64,000 nt of DNA, from contig CM070594.1 in assembly GCA_036346395.1 (NCBI GenBank), positions 15,285,385 through 15,349,384 on the forward strand, read 5' to 3'. This DNA is from Hsuehochloa calcarea (taxonomy: Eukaryota > Streptophyta > Magnoliopsida > Poales > Poaceae). This document shows, piece after piece, positions 35,987-46,579 of this stretch. The notes beneath the pieces were generated by a model that worked only from the letters and a program-made list of their open reading frames with translations, was not told where the DNA came from and made no database searches. A program made the translations under genes and the position numbers. Position 1 is the first letter of the stretch; each line of letters opens with the position of its first letter.

Positions 35987-37773
35987 TGTGGATTTCATGG
36001 GGATATGTTCGAACTTAGGATGATGTGACAATTGGCAATGGCGTTTACGGTTTGTAGTTTCATGTGTTTTCGACAAAGCTACAGTATTACGGGCGGGGCG
36101 GTCCGACCGGTCCTTGCAGCATGATCCGGCCGGTCCCAAATCGGTCGGACCGGCCATGTGGGGCTGATCGGACCGGCGGTGACCTAAAGTGTTCAAAGCA
36201 GTGGGCCAAAATAGGTGTTGTAGGCAAGTGAGGGGATCCCAATGCACTTGGTCTCATAATTTTGGAGTCTCGAGAAGAAGTTCTATTCGTTTTAATTTCG
36301 AAGGTTTGAATTTGGAAGCTTGAATTTGGCTAAGTCCCAAGGCGGTCCGCCCGCTCACGAGGAGCGGTCCGAAGCCAAAGGCGGTCCGACCGACTCACTG
36401 GGCGGTCGGACCGGTTTCTACTTGAGCGTCGGCCAACCGTGGCGATGTTGATTTGTTAGGTCAAAGTCATTGGTTTCATGGCATATGATTTGCATGATGC
36501 ATGTTTTGACTAACATGGGTCAAGTTGTGAAGAACTTGTTCGAATTCGTGTTTTCTTATGCGTGGTTGTGCGAGGTTGCTTGGTGGTCAACGACGGTCAG
36601 CGGCGAGGAGGATCGGGACTAGACTTGGAGAGTTGAGGTCGAACAATCACGATGCCGGGTGAGGTCAACGACTCAAGCGTGACGCAAGATGGACAAGGGT
36701 GACCTATTGGCAAATCCATGGTGCATGGTGAAGCGGTTTAGGTCAAAAGGTTAAAGGCGGCGCTTTGCGGCGTGCGTGTGTGACCCGTTTGTTAGTGGGC
36801 CTTAACGGAGCCCAATTAAGTCAAACCCTAAGAGTTTTAGGCCTCCACTATAAATAGGAGGAGATGGTGGTTTGCACCTCTCTCTCTCGCCTTTTATGTT
36901 TCAAAACCCTAATTGTCTTTAGGGAGTTGAGGTGGAGGCTAGGGCTCTTGATGGTTTGTGGTGAATTTCGTGATCTTTGATTGTCCATCGATCCATGATG
37001 GTGTGGATGTAATCCGGCAACAATCACGAAATCAATCTATGCAAGGTTTGCTTGAGATAAGTCTCTTTCGTTCTTGCTTTCAATTTCGTGTTTTTAGGGC
37101 TTTCTTTGATCCGCGAGTTTGTGATTGATTCTTTCCGTGAATTAGCTTGCTGTGATATGTGTGAATCTATCTAGCATCATCTTGATCATCAATCCTCACG
37201 AACAAGCTTTAGGATCAAGTTTTCGTTCTTGCGGTTTTAGACCTTACGTTAATCAATTGGCAATTGCTCAAGATCGTTCCAAGAATTATCATAATATTCG
37301 ATTGGAATAGGTCCTCAATAGCATATAGAAGGTGTGTGCAAAGTTTCATAAAGATTAGAGTTGAGAATCAAAAGTTTCACCTAATTGCAAGTTCGTCATC
37401 GAGCTGATTTTACTGTTGCAGATCGGTTCTGGAGTCGGCCGGTCAGACCGCCCGTCATCACCGGTCAGACCGATTTTGGAGCGGTCCGACCTTGACTTCT
37501 AGCGCGGTCGGACCGCGGAAATCGGTTCGACCGATTGGGTCCAGTGATCGGACCTTGCGTCTTTGTGAGTCTTTGCAATCTTAGTTGATTTTGTAGCATT
37601 GCTTAGGGGTTTAATTGGATTCAATACTAGTCTTCCATCAGATCTTGGTATATTGATCTTCATAGCTTTCTAATAGCTACTGGAGTGAAATTGTATTGAG
37701 TTCATAATTTGTGAAAAAGTGAGTGTGCTCCTATTCACCCCCCCCCCCCTCTAGTCGCCGTTACGGTCCAACA
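35987..37773 (+). repeat. 3' LTR of element B
   Basis: Begins TGTGGATTTC after the purine tract and ends GTTACGGTCCAACA followed by AATCG. The C-tract near its end is 12 residues long, versus 5 in the 5' LTR. Part of its 3' end (37400-37490) matches element A better than its own 5' LTR. Confidence 0.93.
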
Positions 37774-37775
37774 AA

Positions 37776-38548
37776 TCGAAATAATGTGGTCGAAGGTATA
37801 GACCAATGTGGTCGAAGGCATAGACCAGTGTGGTCGAAGCCACACACTAGTGTGATCGAAACACAGTGGTTGAAATAATATGGTCGAAGGCATAAACCAG
37901 TGTGGTCGGAACACTGTGGTCAAAACCATAGACCAGTATGGTCGAAACACAGTAGTCGGATCTATAGACCAGTGTGTAATCAGGATCTAATAAACACTGC
38001 TTAATTATCATTAATTAGTTTTGAATTAGCAGTTACCAGTGTTTAATATATGCTTTATTATGCAGTTACTAGAGAGTAATTGTCTTGACCTTTAAAAGAT
38101 CTAGAGACGTCCAAACCTATGACAATTAATCGACTTCTACTTTTATTCTTCTTTCTCTCTGTTCTACTTGCTTGAAGGTTGTGCTGTCAAACCAAACCAT
38201 CCCTTCTTCTCGGTGTGCACCGGGAAGAATGGTGAGCGGGTATCTCCTGCACAGAACGACAATAAGGTTTCTAGGCAGCGCATTTGCGCGACTACTCGCT
38301 GCGCTGCATCATCTACATTCAGCACTGCTTCAACTACTAATTCGAGTCTGCGCTGCTTCTTGTTCTTCATCAAGTCCTAATGTAAGTTGATTGTACGACC
38401 AGAATATTCTTTTATAATCCTATTATTGTGTGTATTCAGAAGTACAATGAGTTGCTTGTTGTTAGTATCGCTTTATGCACATCTAGTTTAATGTGATTTT
38501 TGCCTCATAATAAAATCTAGAATTAAATTATTGCCCACATATCCAACA
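37776..38548 (+). repeat. 5' LTR of element C
   Basis: The first ~200 bp consist of tandem GTGGTCGAAGGCATAGACCA units, in which GGTC and GACC form small inverted repeats. The tail matches 49640-50202 closely. No standard tRNA primer site follows; the bases after it read TTCCAGAAACC. Confidence 0.8.
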
Positions 38549-38587
38549 TTCCAGAAACCTTTCTGTGGACATTTTTTTGATTTAACA

Positions 38588-39300
38588 ATGGCTGATGCTT
38601 TTGATGCTATGAAAGCTGGGAGGTTTTCTGGTCAGAACTTTCGTAGATGGCAGACAAAGGTCATGTTTTAGCTCATGTCTTTGAGACTGTGGTGGGTGAT
38701 GCAACCACAATATCCATTTATGATTGAACGGACTATGTGGTTTGACACAGATAACAACACAACCCTTGAATGCGTACTGATCATACTAGCATATCATCTC
38801 TATGATGTGTACATAGACTTTAAGTCCGCCACAGAGTTGTGAGATGCACTAGAGTACAAATATGCGAAAACTAAGGCTGGTCATTGGATCTACATGTGTG
38901 AACAGTTCTTCGACTGCAGCATGGAATATGCTAAGTCGATAGTTGCGCATGCTCATGAGCTTCAGCTACTGGTTGGAGAGATTGAACATTTGGGTTGTAT
39001 TTTGCCTCCTAAGTTTGTAGCAGCAAGTATTGTCGCCAAACTTCCTACTTCATGGTGGGATTTCGCCACTAGCCTAAAGCACAAGAGGAAAGAGATATCT
39101 ATTGAGGATCTCATTGCTAACCTTGATGTGGAAGAAAAGGCAAGAGTAAAAGATGCACCAAGCACGACTAGTTAGAACAATCAGATCAATGCAAATGCCA
39201 TAGAGAAAAGATATGGTAAGAAAAACAAAGACTTTACACCAAACAAGACAACTAGCTTTAAGAAGAAAACTGAGAAAAATGATATGAGGAAACATCACCT
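38588..39300 (+). pseudogene. gag of element C (Ty1-copia, broken)
   Basis: Starts MADAFDAMKAGRFSGQNF followed by a Trp-Gln-Thr-Lys block typical of copia Gag N-termini. The best piece is 38894-39175 (EQFFDCSMEYAKSIVAHAHEL through ISIEDLIANLDVEEKAR), which matches the UBN2-type Gag core. In-frame stops near 38670 and 38842 break it. Confidence 0.75.
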
Positions 39301-39305
39301 ACTTT

Positions 39306-39497
39306 GTGTGTGGGAAAAATAGTCATATGACAAAAGACTATCGTTTCCGCAAGAGCAAGGATGCTGAACACCCAAAGAAAAAGGTTGTCAACGTGATCAT
39401 AGGCGAAGCCTTAACAGGAGGGATGGTAATTCACCTGTTATTTTTTCAGCATGTCAATCCACTGATTGGTGGATTGATACTGGAGCTAATGTTCACA
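39306..39497 (+). pseudogene. Zinc knuckle and protease start of element C, cut by element D
   Basis: CGKNSHMTKDY is a CCHC knuckle whose last cysteine is tyrosine. After a frame change the protease centre WWIDTGANVH is visible at about 39463-39495. The gene resumes after element D at 45087. Confidence 0.7.
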
Positions 39498-39502
39498 TAT
39501 GT

Positions 39503-40473
39503 TGATGAGGACATCGACCCTAAGGATACAACCACTGCTTCAACCTGCTGCACTGCATCCTCTACTTCCTTTACTTCACCAACATCTTCTCCAATTGGAC
39601 TTTCGGCTAATGCAATGCCATATTACCCAATTAGATCCAGCTACGTCTACATGCCATGGTGCTACGTCTACATACCATGGTACTATGTGTACATGCCATG
39701 GTGCTACTACATGTGCCAAGCAGGAGTTCAAGCTGGATACATTTTGGTCAGATCAGTTCGGAATCAGCCTGACAACACCAACTTAAAACAGATATAACTT
39801 TTGCAAACGGAGTCCGATTTGGGTGTTCTTGGGCTTGTTGGAAAGCTAACGACGATATCTTTCCAACGGATCCAGCCTCACCTCCAAATTCCTTCTGTAG
39901 ACTTCGGAATCGTCAAAAGAAGGTGCTATGTCACTAATTTGGGCCGATTTGGGCCTTGTAATCGCATCGAATTGGCCCATATGCCGCCCACAGGGGTGTG
40001 ATTACTGTTCATGTGAACAGTAATTCGTGCCTTTAGTCCCACCCCTCTATTTCTTTTAGATTTGTGGCTCCTCATCCCCTATTTAAGGAGGACGCACCCC
40101 CTCTAGTTTCCTTGGATTTTGTTTAGTTAAAAGTTAGCCTTGTTGCAACTTCGTGTATTGGCTTGTGTCGACTAGACCAACCATAATACCGCTTTTCGAA
40201 ATCCCAATTTTAATATTTCAATCTTTATTTGCAATTTCAGATTGCTTTATCTTGTTCTTGCGTACTTCTTCGGTGTATGCAGGAATCGACCTTCGTGGTC
40301 AGGTCAACCGGGTATTCGTGCATGGTTGATAACGACTTATCGATCAGTTCAGCGATTGGTGGTTTCGAGCCTTGCGTGTTCATAGTCAGGATCGTTAGAG
40401 TTGAGCGACGCCTACCGGACTTATCGTTCTCATCGAAAGATCGGGCCAACAAATCAAACCTTAGGGTTCATCA
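39503..40473 (+). repeat. 5' LTR of element D
   Basis: Contains a run of CCATGG-bearing repeats (ACATGCCATGGTGCTAC, three times at 39650-39710). Also present are a module AACTTTTGCAAACGGAGTCC (from 39797) that recurs in the leader, and CTATTTAAGG at about 40079 as a likely TATA-equivalent. Confidence 0.92.
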
Positions 40474-40475
40474 AG

Positions 40476-40487
40476 TGGTATCAGAGC
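40476..40487 (+). promoter_or_regulatory. Primer-binding site of element D
   Basis: TGGTATCAGAGC, the standard plant initiator-methionine tRNA complement, begins two bases after the LTR. Confidence 0.88.
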
Positions 40488-41988
40488 TACAGTTCTTCGG
40501 TGAGAGTTTTCTGTTTTCTAGTAGTAGATTCGTTTTTCATACATAGAGTCCAGAAAATTGCCAAAAGAAAAAAAATTCGCATCTATCATCCATACCAAGC
40601 CCTTTGAGCCTTTGTAATTTTTTTCTTTTCAGTTTGCTTGTTGAATATTTAGTTACATTGTCGTGTCTAGTTGCTGATCTTTAGTTCTAGTTATTGGCTA
40701 GTTCGTCGTTGTCTAGATTGCTTCTCGTGTTATTCCTTTGCGTCGCTTAATCGTTCTTTTAGGGTTCTTAGTTTTTGCATCTAAAACAAAAAATTCGTGG
40801 GTTAGAACTCCTCTAATCTGCACCAAAAAAAAGAGAGAACACTTTGATGTATTCGTGACTTGTGGAAAACCCTAGAGCCGGCAAAAAAAAATAGAAGGAG
40901 AAAGAGGCCGCCACATAAAACAAAAGTCGTGGTAGAAAAAAAAGAAAAAAAACAATCTTACACCAAAATCAGTGAAAACTGGTGGAGCCCTTCTACATAT
41001 AGCCACAAACTTGCACAAAAAATTTCAGCAAGATTAGCCCACGGAATCAAAAGATATAGCAATTTAAAGATTGAAACCGAGTCGGTTTCGGTCAAAATAC
41101 GATTCCGTTTCCGAGAGACCTTCAGTAAAACGGGCATAACTTTTGCATATGGTGTCCGATTTGGACGTTCTTGGACTCGTTGGAAAGCTAACAACGAGTC
41201 GCATACTTTCCACTTAATGCACTAGTCTCCCTCCAGAGAACCCAAAATCGGTCATTTTCGGCTCCGAATTCGCGTCACAAGTTTTTTGTTTCGGTTTTTG
41301 CCGTTTCTTTTAGTCTTCCCATCAGAATTTGGGGTTCATCTCAACTGCAAAGTTGTAGATCTCATCGAAACCTTTCAAACGAGTATATATAAGCCATATA
41401 AAACTTTGCTTTTTCATCTCTTGAGACTAACTATTGTTTTCTGCTTAAACTAAAGGGTTGTTTACGCTGCACGTTATTCCGTTTTTGTGCTCTACATCGT
41501 GTGAACTATCTTGTGCCCTACAAAGAAGTTTGAGTAGTTGGTTAGCGTCTCTTCTAGCACTTGTTGTAAGGTTTTCCATTGCTTACATCAAGTCACATTT
41601 ATCTTTGTGTGTGCGTACATACACATCTCTTAGTGGGGCTTTGATTAGCTAAACTTTGATTAGACTAGGATCAGCACTTGTGACTAGTACTTTGAACTGC
41701 TTTTCAACTTTGCATGATGAATTGAATAATTGCTATTCCTTTGCTACATACTAGCCTTCCAAGCTCCACTTCCTACTAACTCAGCAGGTGCCGTTCCTCG
41801 CAATCGTTGGGCTGATCACAAGTGAGAGTATCACGAACTAGCCACCGGTTGTACCACTTCCTTGCTGCATTGGTAAGAACTGGTAAGAACTGGGTATAAA
41901 CTTGAGTGTGAGCGACTTGTGAAACTCCAGAATCTAGTAGTTCATAGGGACATATACACTGTGATTGGTTCTTTGTTTTCTACTAACA
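40488..41988 (+). other. Long untranslated leader of element D
   Basis: About 1.5 kb with no supported gene. A module at 41137-41205 (AACTTTTGCATATGGTGTCC onward) is a diverged copy of the LTR module at 39797-39865. A-rich stretches occur at 40885-40960. Confidence 0.6.
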
Positions 41989-43326
41989 ATGACAGGATCA
42001 CATGGATCTACACATGGTGTAGACAATAACGACCACTCTTTGGGGCATACTGGTGAGGGATCTTTCACACCTCGCACAAGAGAGCTCGTGCGACACATTG
42101 AGCACTCGCTCGGTGAGAGTGTTCGCGATGCCTTGGATAAGATCAATGACAATCTCGTGGCGCTCCACACACGCGTTGCGCTCCTCGGCGTCGACCACTT
42201 GTCGACACGGGACCCATGATCATGAGCCAAGAGTGGAGGACCCTCCCGCCGCCAAGACACCGCCTCTGCTGCCGCGACACCACCTCCTACGTGCCGCACA
42301 CCACTGCGGTCCGCTCTTGGGCGATGAGGTGGAAGAAGATGTGAACAATTACACTACGTCACGAAAGCAGATGGAGCCAATATGCACAATGATCGTAACT
42401 ATCGCCGGCCGTCATAATCGTCAAGGTATGGGACAAAATCAACGTGAGGTACGTGACCATAATAATGCATTTGGTAAAATTAAATTCACTATGCCTTCTT
42501 TTCTTTGGAAAATATGATCCGATGCTTATCTCACATGGGAGCTACAGTAGAACAAAAATTTGCTTGTCATGAATTCCCTGAAGATAAGAAAGTTAGAGCT
42601 GCTACTAGTGAGTTTTCTGATTTTGCATCTATTTGGTGGAGTGAATATGGTCGTACTCATCAGGACATACCTAGAACATGGAATGCTTTGAAAAGAGCAA
42701 TGAGACATAGATTTGTACCTTCATATTATTATCGTGATTTCCTTGAATAAATTACAACGTTTAAGACAAGGTAGTAGTTCGTAGAGGATTATTATCAAGA
42801 ATTGCAAACTGATTTATTGCGTTGTGGTTTAGATGAAACTGAAGATGCTAAGATGGCTAGATTTTTAGGAGGTTTAAACCGAGAAATTCAGGACATACTT
42901 GATTATAAAGAATACAATTCTATCACTCGTTTGTTCCATCTTGCTTGCAAAGCTGAAAGAGAAGTGCAGGGTCGACAGTCTCGCCCTAGGGCAAATTTTG
43001 GAGGATCTTTTGCAGGTCGGCCAAGTCAGCAACAACACGTGGCACCCTTCTCAAGTCGTGTGCCCCCTTCTACCCCTTCCACTCCTGTGCATGTCCCTAA
43101 TGCATGCAAATCAACAGAGGTACAAGTCCCTACAAAAAGTGTTTCGTCCGTTGCTTCGACAGGGCGATCTAGAGATGTGCAATGTCACCGTTGCAAAGGA
43201 TTTGGGCACTTGATGCGCGATTGCCCAAGTCAGCGAGCTTTGCTTATCAAGGACAATGGTGAGTACACTTCAGCTAGCGATATTGAGGAAGAACATGTGT
43301 TGGTTGCAACTAACAATCGGTGGTGA
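41989..43326 (+). pseudogene. gag of element D (Ty3-gypsy Retrotrans_gag type)
   Basis: ATG at 41989 opens MTGSHGSTHGVDNNDHSLGH. After frame changes the gag core is clear: KFTMPSF, YLTWELQ, KFACHEFPEDKKVRAATSEF, WWSEYGRTHQDIPRTW, VEDYYQELQTDLLRCGLDE, FLGGLNREIQDIL. A Ser/Pro linker and the CCHC knuckle CHRCKGFGHLMRDC (about 43183-43224) follow. This is the capsid/nucleocapsid protein of the particle. Two or three single-base frame changes near 42190, 42517 and 42750 separate otherwise open pieces, so little would be needed to explain it as a working copy or as sequence error. Confidence 0.85.
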
Positions 43327-43349
43327 TGGCGAGGAAGAACATATAAACC

Positions 43350-43820
43350 ATGAGGCGTCGACATGTACCAAAGCCTAGTTGTTGGCGTGTGCTAAGTGCT
43401 CAAATGGAACTTCTTGAACAAAATCAACGCCACATTTTGTTTCAATCCAAGTTCGTCATCAAGGAACGTTCATGTAGAGTCATCATTGATGGCGGGAGTT
43501 GCAACAACCTTGTTAGCATAGACATGGTCGAGAAGCTTGGCTTGACCACAACACAACACCCTCATCCTTACTACATCCAATGGTTGAATTCTTGTGGTAA
43601 GTTGAAGGTAACTAAGCTTGTGCGCATACACTTTTCTATTGGATCATATCATGATTATGTTGATTGTGATGTCGTACCTATGCAAGTATGCTCATTATTA
43701 TTAGGTAGACCTTGGCAATATGATATATATCTTGAACATCATGGTAGATCTAATCATTATACTTTCACATATAAAGAAAAGAAAATCACTCTGCTTCCAA
43801 TGTCTCCGCCGCTATATTAA
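43350..43820 (+). CDS. Aspartic protease of element D (retropepsin-like)
   Basis: An open frame of 156 residues with the plant gypsy protease signature VIIDGGSCNNLVS (catalytic Asp in the IDGG form) and the downstream LLLGRPWQYD flap-side motif. The frame ends shortly after, and the 3' LTR starts 290 bp later, so no RT follows. It would process the element's own gag. The absence of pol marks the element as non-autonomous. Confidence 0.8.
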   Translation: MRRRHVPKPSCWRVLSAQMELLEQNQRHILFQSKFVIKERSCRVIIDGGSCNNLVSIDMVEKLGLTTTQHPHPYYIQWLNSCGKLKVTKLVRIHFSIGSYHDYVDCDVVPMQVCSLLLGRPWQYDIYLEHHGRSNHYTFTYKEKKITLLPMSPPLY

Positions 43821-44113
43821 AGGATGAATTAGAAAGAATCATGAGAACAAGTAAGGAGAAGACACAAGTTGATCAAAAGATTATAGCTCCAAGTGAAATT
43901 AAATTGAAAGCTCTGTTATGTTAGCTACAAAATTGATTCCATTGATATGGAAAAACATGAATCTAAATGTCATACTATGATTTGTAAAGAAACTCGTGTC
44001 CATTAGAAGAAGTGCATGTTTCTTTGCCTCCTGTTGCTACTAACCTTTGCAGGAGAGTGATGACTTGAGAAAACAAATGAGTCGAGGACGACTCAAATTC
44101 AAGAAAGGGAGGA

Positions 44114-45081
44114 TGATGAGGACATCGACCCTAAGGATACAACCATTGCTTCAACTCTTTGCTTGCATCCTCTACTTCCTTTACTTCACCAACATCTTCT
44201 CCAATTGGACTTTCGGCTAATGGAATGCCATATTACCCAATTAGATCGAGCTACGTCTACATGCCATGGTGCTACATCTACATACCATGGTACTATGTGT
44301 ACATGCCATGGTGCTACTACATGTGCCAAGCAGGAGTTCAAACTGGATACATTTTGGTCAGATCAGTTCGGAATCAGCCTGACAGCACCAACTTAAAACA
44401 GATATAACTTTTGTAAACGGAGTCCGATTCGGGTGTTCTTGGGCTTGTTGGAAAGCTAACGACGATATCTTTCCAACGGATCCAGTCTCACCTCCAAATT
44501 CCTTCTGTAGACTTCGAAATCGTCAAAAGAATGTGCTATATCACTAATTTGGGCGATTTGGGCCTTGTAATCGCATCGAATTGGCCCATATGCCGCCCAC
44601 TGGGTGTGATTACTGTTCATGTGAACAGTAATTCGTGCATTTAGTCCCACCCTCTATTTCTTTTAGATTTGTGGCTCCTCATCCCCTATTTAAGGAGGAC
44701 GCACCCCCTCTAGTTTCCTTGGATTTTGTTTAGTTAAAAGTTAGCCTTATTGCAACTTCGTGTATTGGCTTGTGTCGACTAGACCAACCATAATACCGCT
44801 TTTCGAAATTCCAATTTTAATATTTCAATCTTTATTTGCAATTTCAGATTGCTTTATCTTGTTCTTGCGTACTTCTTCGGTGTATGTAGGAATCGACCTT
44901 CGTGGTCAGGTCAACCGGGTATTCGTGCATGGTTGATAACGACTTGTCGATCAGTTCAATGATTGCGTGGTTTCGAGCCTTGCGTGTTCATAGCCAGGAT
45001 CGTCAGAGTTGAGCGACGCCTACCGGACTTATCGTTCTCATCAAAAGATCGGGCCAACAAATCAAACCTTAGGGTTCATCA
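44114..45081 (+). repeat. 3' LTR of element D
   Basis: Preceded by the purine tract AAGAAAGGGAGGA (44101-44113). Begins TGATGAGGAC and ends TTCATCA, followed by TATGT. Confidence 0.92.
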
Positions 45082-45086
45082 TATGT

Positions 45087-46320
45087 TCTGATATTTTCTT
45101 GTTTTCTTCTTATCAGACAACCGGGGCTTCCTCCGTCCTATGGAGAACAGGTCACATGCTTCTGTTCTTGGTGTTGATACGGTAAATCTAAGGCTTACTT
45201 CAAGGAAGATTGTTCACTTGAAGAACGTGCAGTATGCAACAATAATAAATAAGAACCTCATTAGTGGTTCTCTCCTATGCAGGGATGGTTATAAGCTAGT
45301 ATTTGAATCAAAAAAGTTGTATTGTTTAAGTTTGGTAATTTTATTGGTAAAGGCTATGAGAGTGGAGGCTTGTTCCGCATAAGTACTTTAGAGTATTGTT
45401 ATAATATGAATGTTGTAACTGCTTTGAATAAATGTGAGGCCAATATATATCATTCTCATTTCTGTCATATTGGTTTTGATAGTATTGCTTGAATGTCCAT
45501 ATTAGATTTAATTTCAAAATGTGAAATTATCAAAAAATCAAAGTGTCAAACTTGCATGCAAGCAAAACAATCTCGAAAACCCTTTAAGGGGTTACAGGAG
45601 GAAAAGAAGTTGTCACCTTTAGATCTTATCCATTCTAACTTGTGTGAGATGAATGAATTGTTGACTAAAGGAGGTAAAAGATATTTTCTAACTCTTATCG
45701 ATGATGCATCACGATATTGTCATGTGTATCTACTGAAAACAAAAGATAAAGCTTTAAGTTACTTTAAAATTTATAAGGCTGGGGTTGAGAACCAACTAGA
45801 AAACAAAATTAAAAGGCTAATGTCTGATCGTTGGGAAAAGTATATCTCTCATGAATTATCCCAGTTTTGTTCTGAACATGGAATAGTTCATGAAGTTACA
45901 CTACTATACTCACCTCAATCAAACAGGGTGGCTGAGTGGAAAATCGGACATTAACAGACTTGGTGAATACCATGTTGGGGAGTAATGGTATGCCTAAGAT
46001 ATGGTGGGGGGAAACTATATTGTCAACAACTTTCGTCATAAACAGAGTAATCGCTAAAAGGTGTGAGATTACTCCATATGAGGGATGGAAGAGGAGAAAA
46101 CCCAATGTTAATTTTCTGTGAACTTGGGGGTGTTTGGCAAAAGTCAATATACCATTGCAGAAAAAGAGAAAGTTTGGACCTAAAACAGTCGATTGTGTCT
46201 TATTAGAATATACTCATAACAACACGTACTTTAGATTTTTAGTAGTAAAATTAGAAACTCCTAAGATTATTGTTAACACAATAATGGAGTCTAGAGATGC
46301 TTCATTTATTTAGGATATTT
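45087..46320 (+). pseudogene. Protease remainder and integrase of element C
   Basis: After element D the copia polyprotein resumes with VNLRLTSRKIVHLKNVQY and KNLISGSLLCRDGYKLVF (pre-integrase region). The zinc-binding part has HSHFCHIGFDSIA and CQTCMQAKQSRKPF. The catalytic core shows FLTLIDDASRYCHVYLL, a changed SDRWEKY where SDRGGEY is usual, and SPQSNRVAEWK where the Glu is kept. It then continues as NRTLTDLVNTMLGSNGMPKIWWGE in another frame to about 46120. Stops and altered core residues show it is inactive. Confidence 0.82.
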
Positions 46321-46579
46321 ATCCTATGAGAAATGCATGCAGTACTTCTCAATCTGAGGATAATCAAACTATGAATAATAGTAATTTTAAACCTACTGCT
46401 ATCTCTAAACTAATGAGTGATATACCACTAGTTTGTGGTATTCCTGAGGAAGATAACAATTTAGTTGAAGAGACACCTCACAGGAGCAAGCGACAAGGGG
46501 TTGAGAAAACTTTTGGCGAAGACTTTATTATATACCTCATGGATGATGTGCCAAACACTCTTTTAGAAGTTTATGCATT

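Larger units (their letters stand above)
29560..37778 (+). mobile_element. Element B: internally deleted Sirevirus-type Ty1-copia element, same family as A
   Basis: LTRs at 29565-31345 and 35987-37773 begin TGTGGATTTC, end CCAACA and are flanked by AATCG on both sides (29560-29564, 37774-37778). The primer site and gag follow as in element A. Internal length is 4641 bp against 7382 bp in A. The difference comes from loss of protease-to-RT sequence and most of RNase H. It is therefore non-autonomous and would need proteins from relatives such as A. It inserted at the outer edge of the 5' LTR of element C. Confidence 0.95.
39498..45086 (+). mobile_element. Element D: non-autonomous Ty3-gypsy-type LTR retrotransposon (gag-protease only)
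   Basis: LTRs of 971 and 968 bp (39503-40473, 44114-45081) begin TGATGAGGAC, end GGGTTCATCA and are flanked by TATGT (39498-39502, 45082-45086). A standard initiator-tRNA primer site follows the 5' LTR and a purine tract precedes the 3' LTR. Internally only gag and an aspartic protease are found. Reverse transcriptase, RNase H and integrase are absent, so it depends on a partner. LTRs are nearly identical apart from small indels at CTG-rich spots, so the insertion is recent and younger than element C. Confidence 0.95.
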
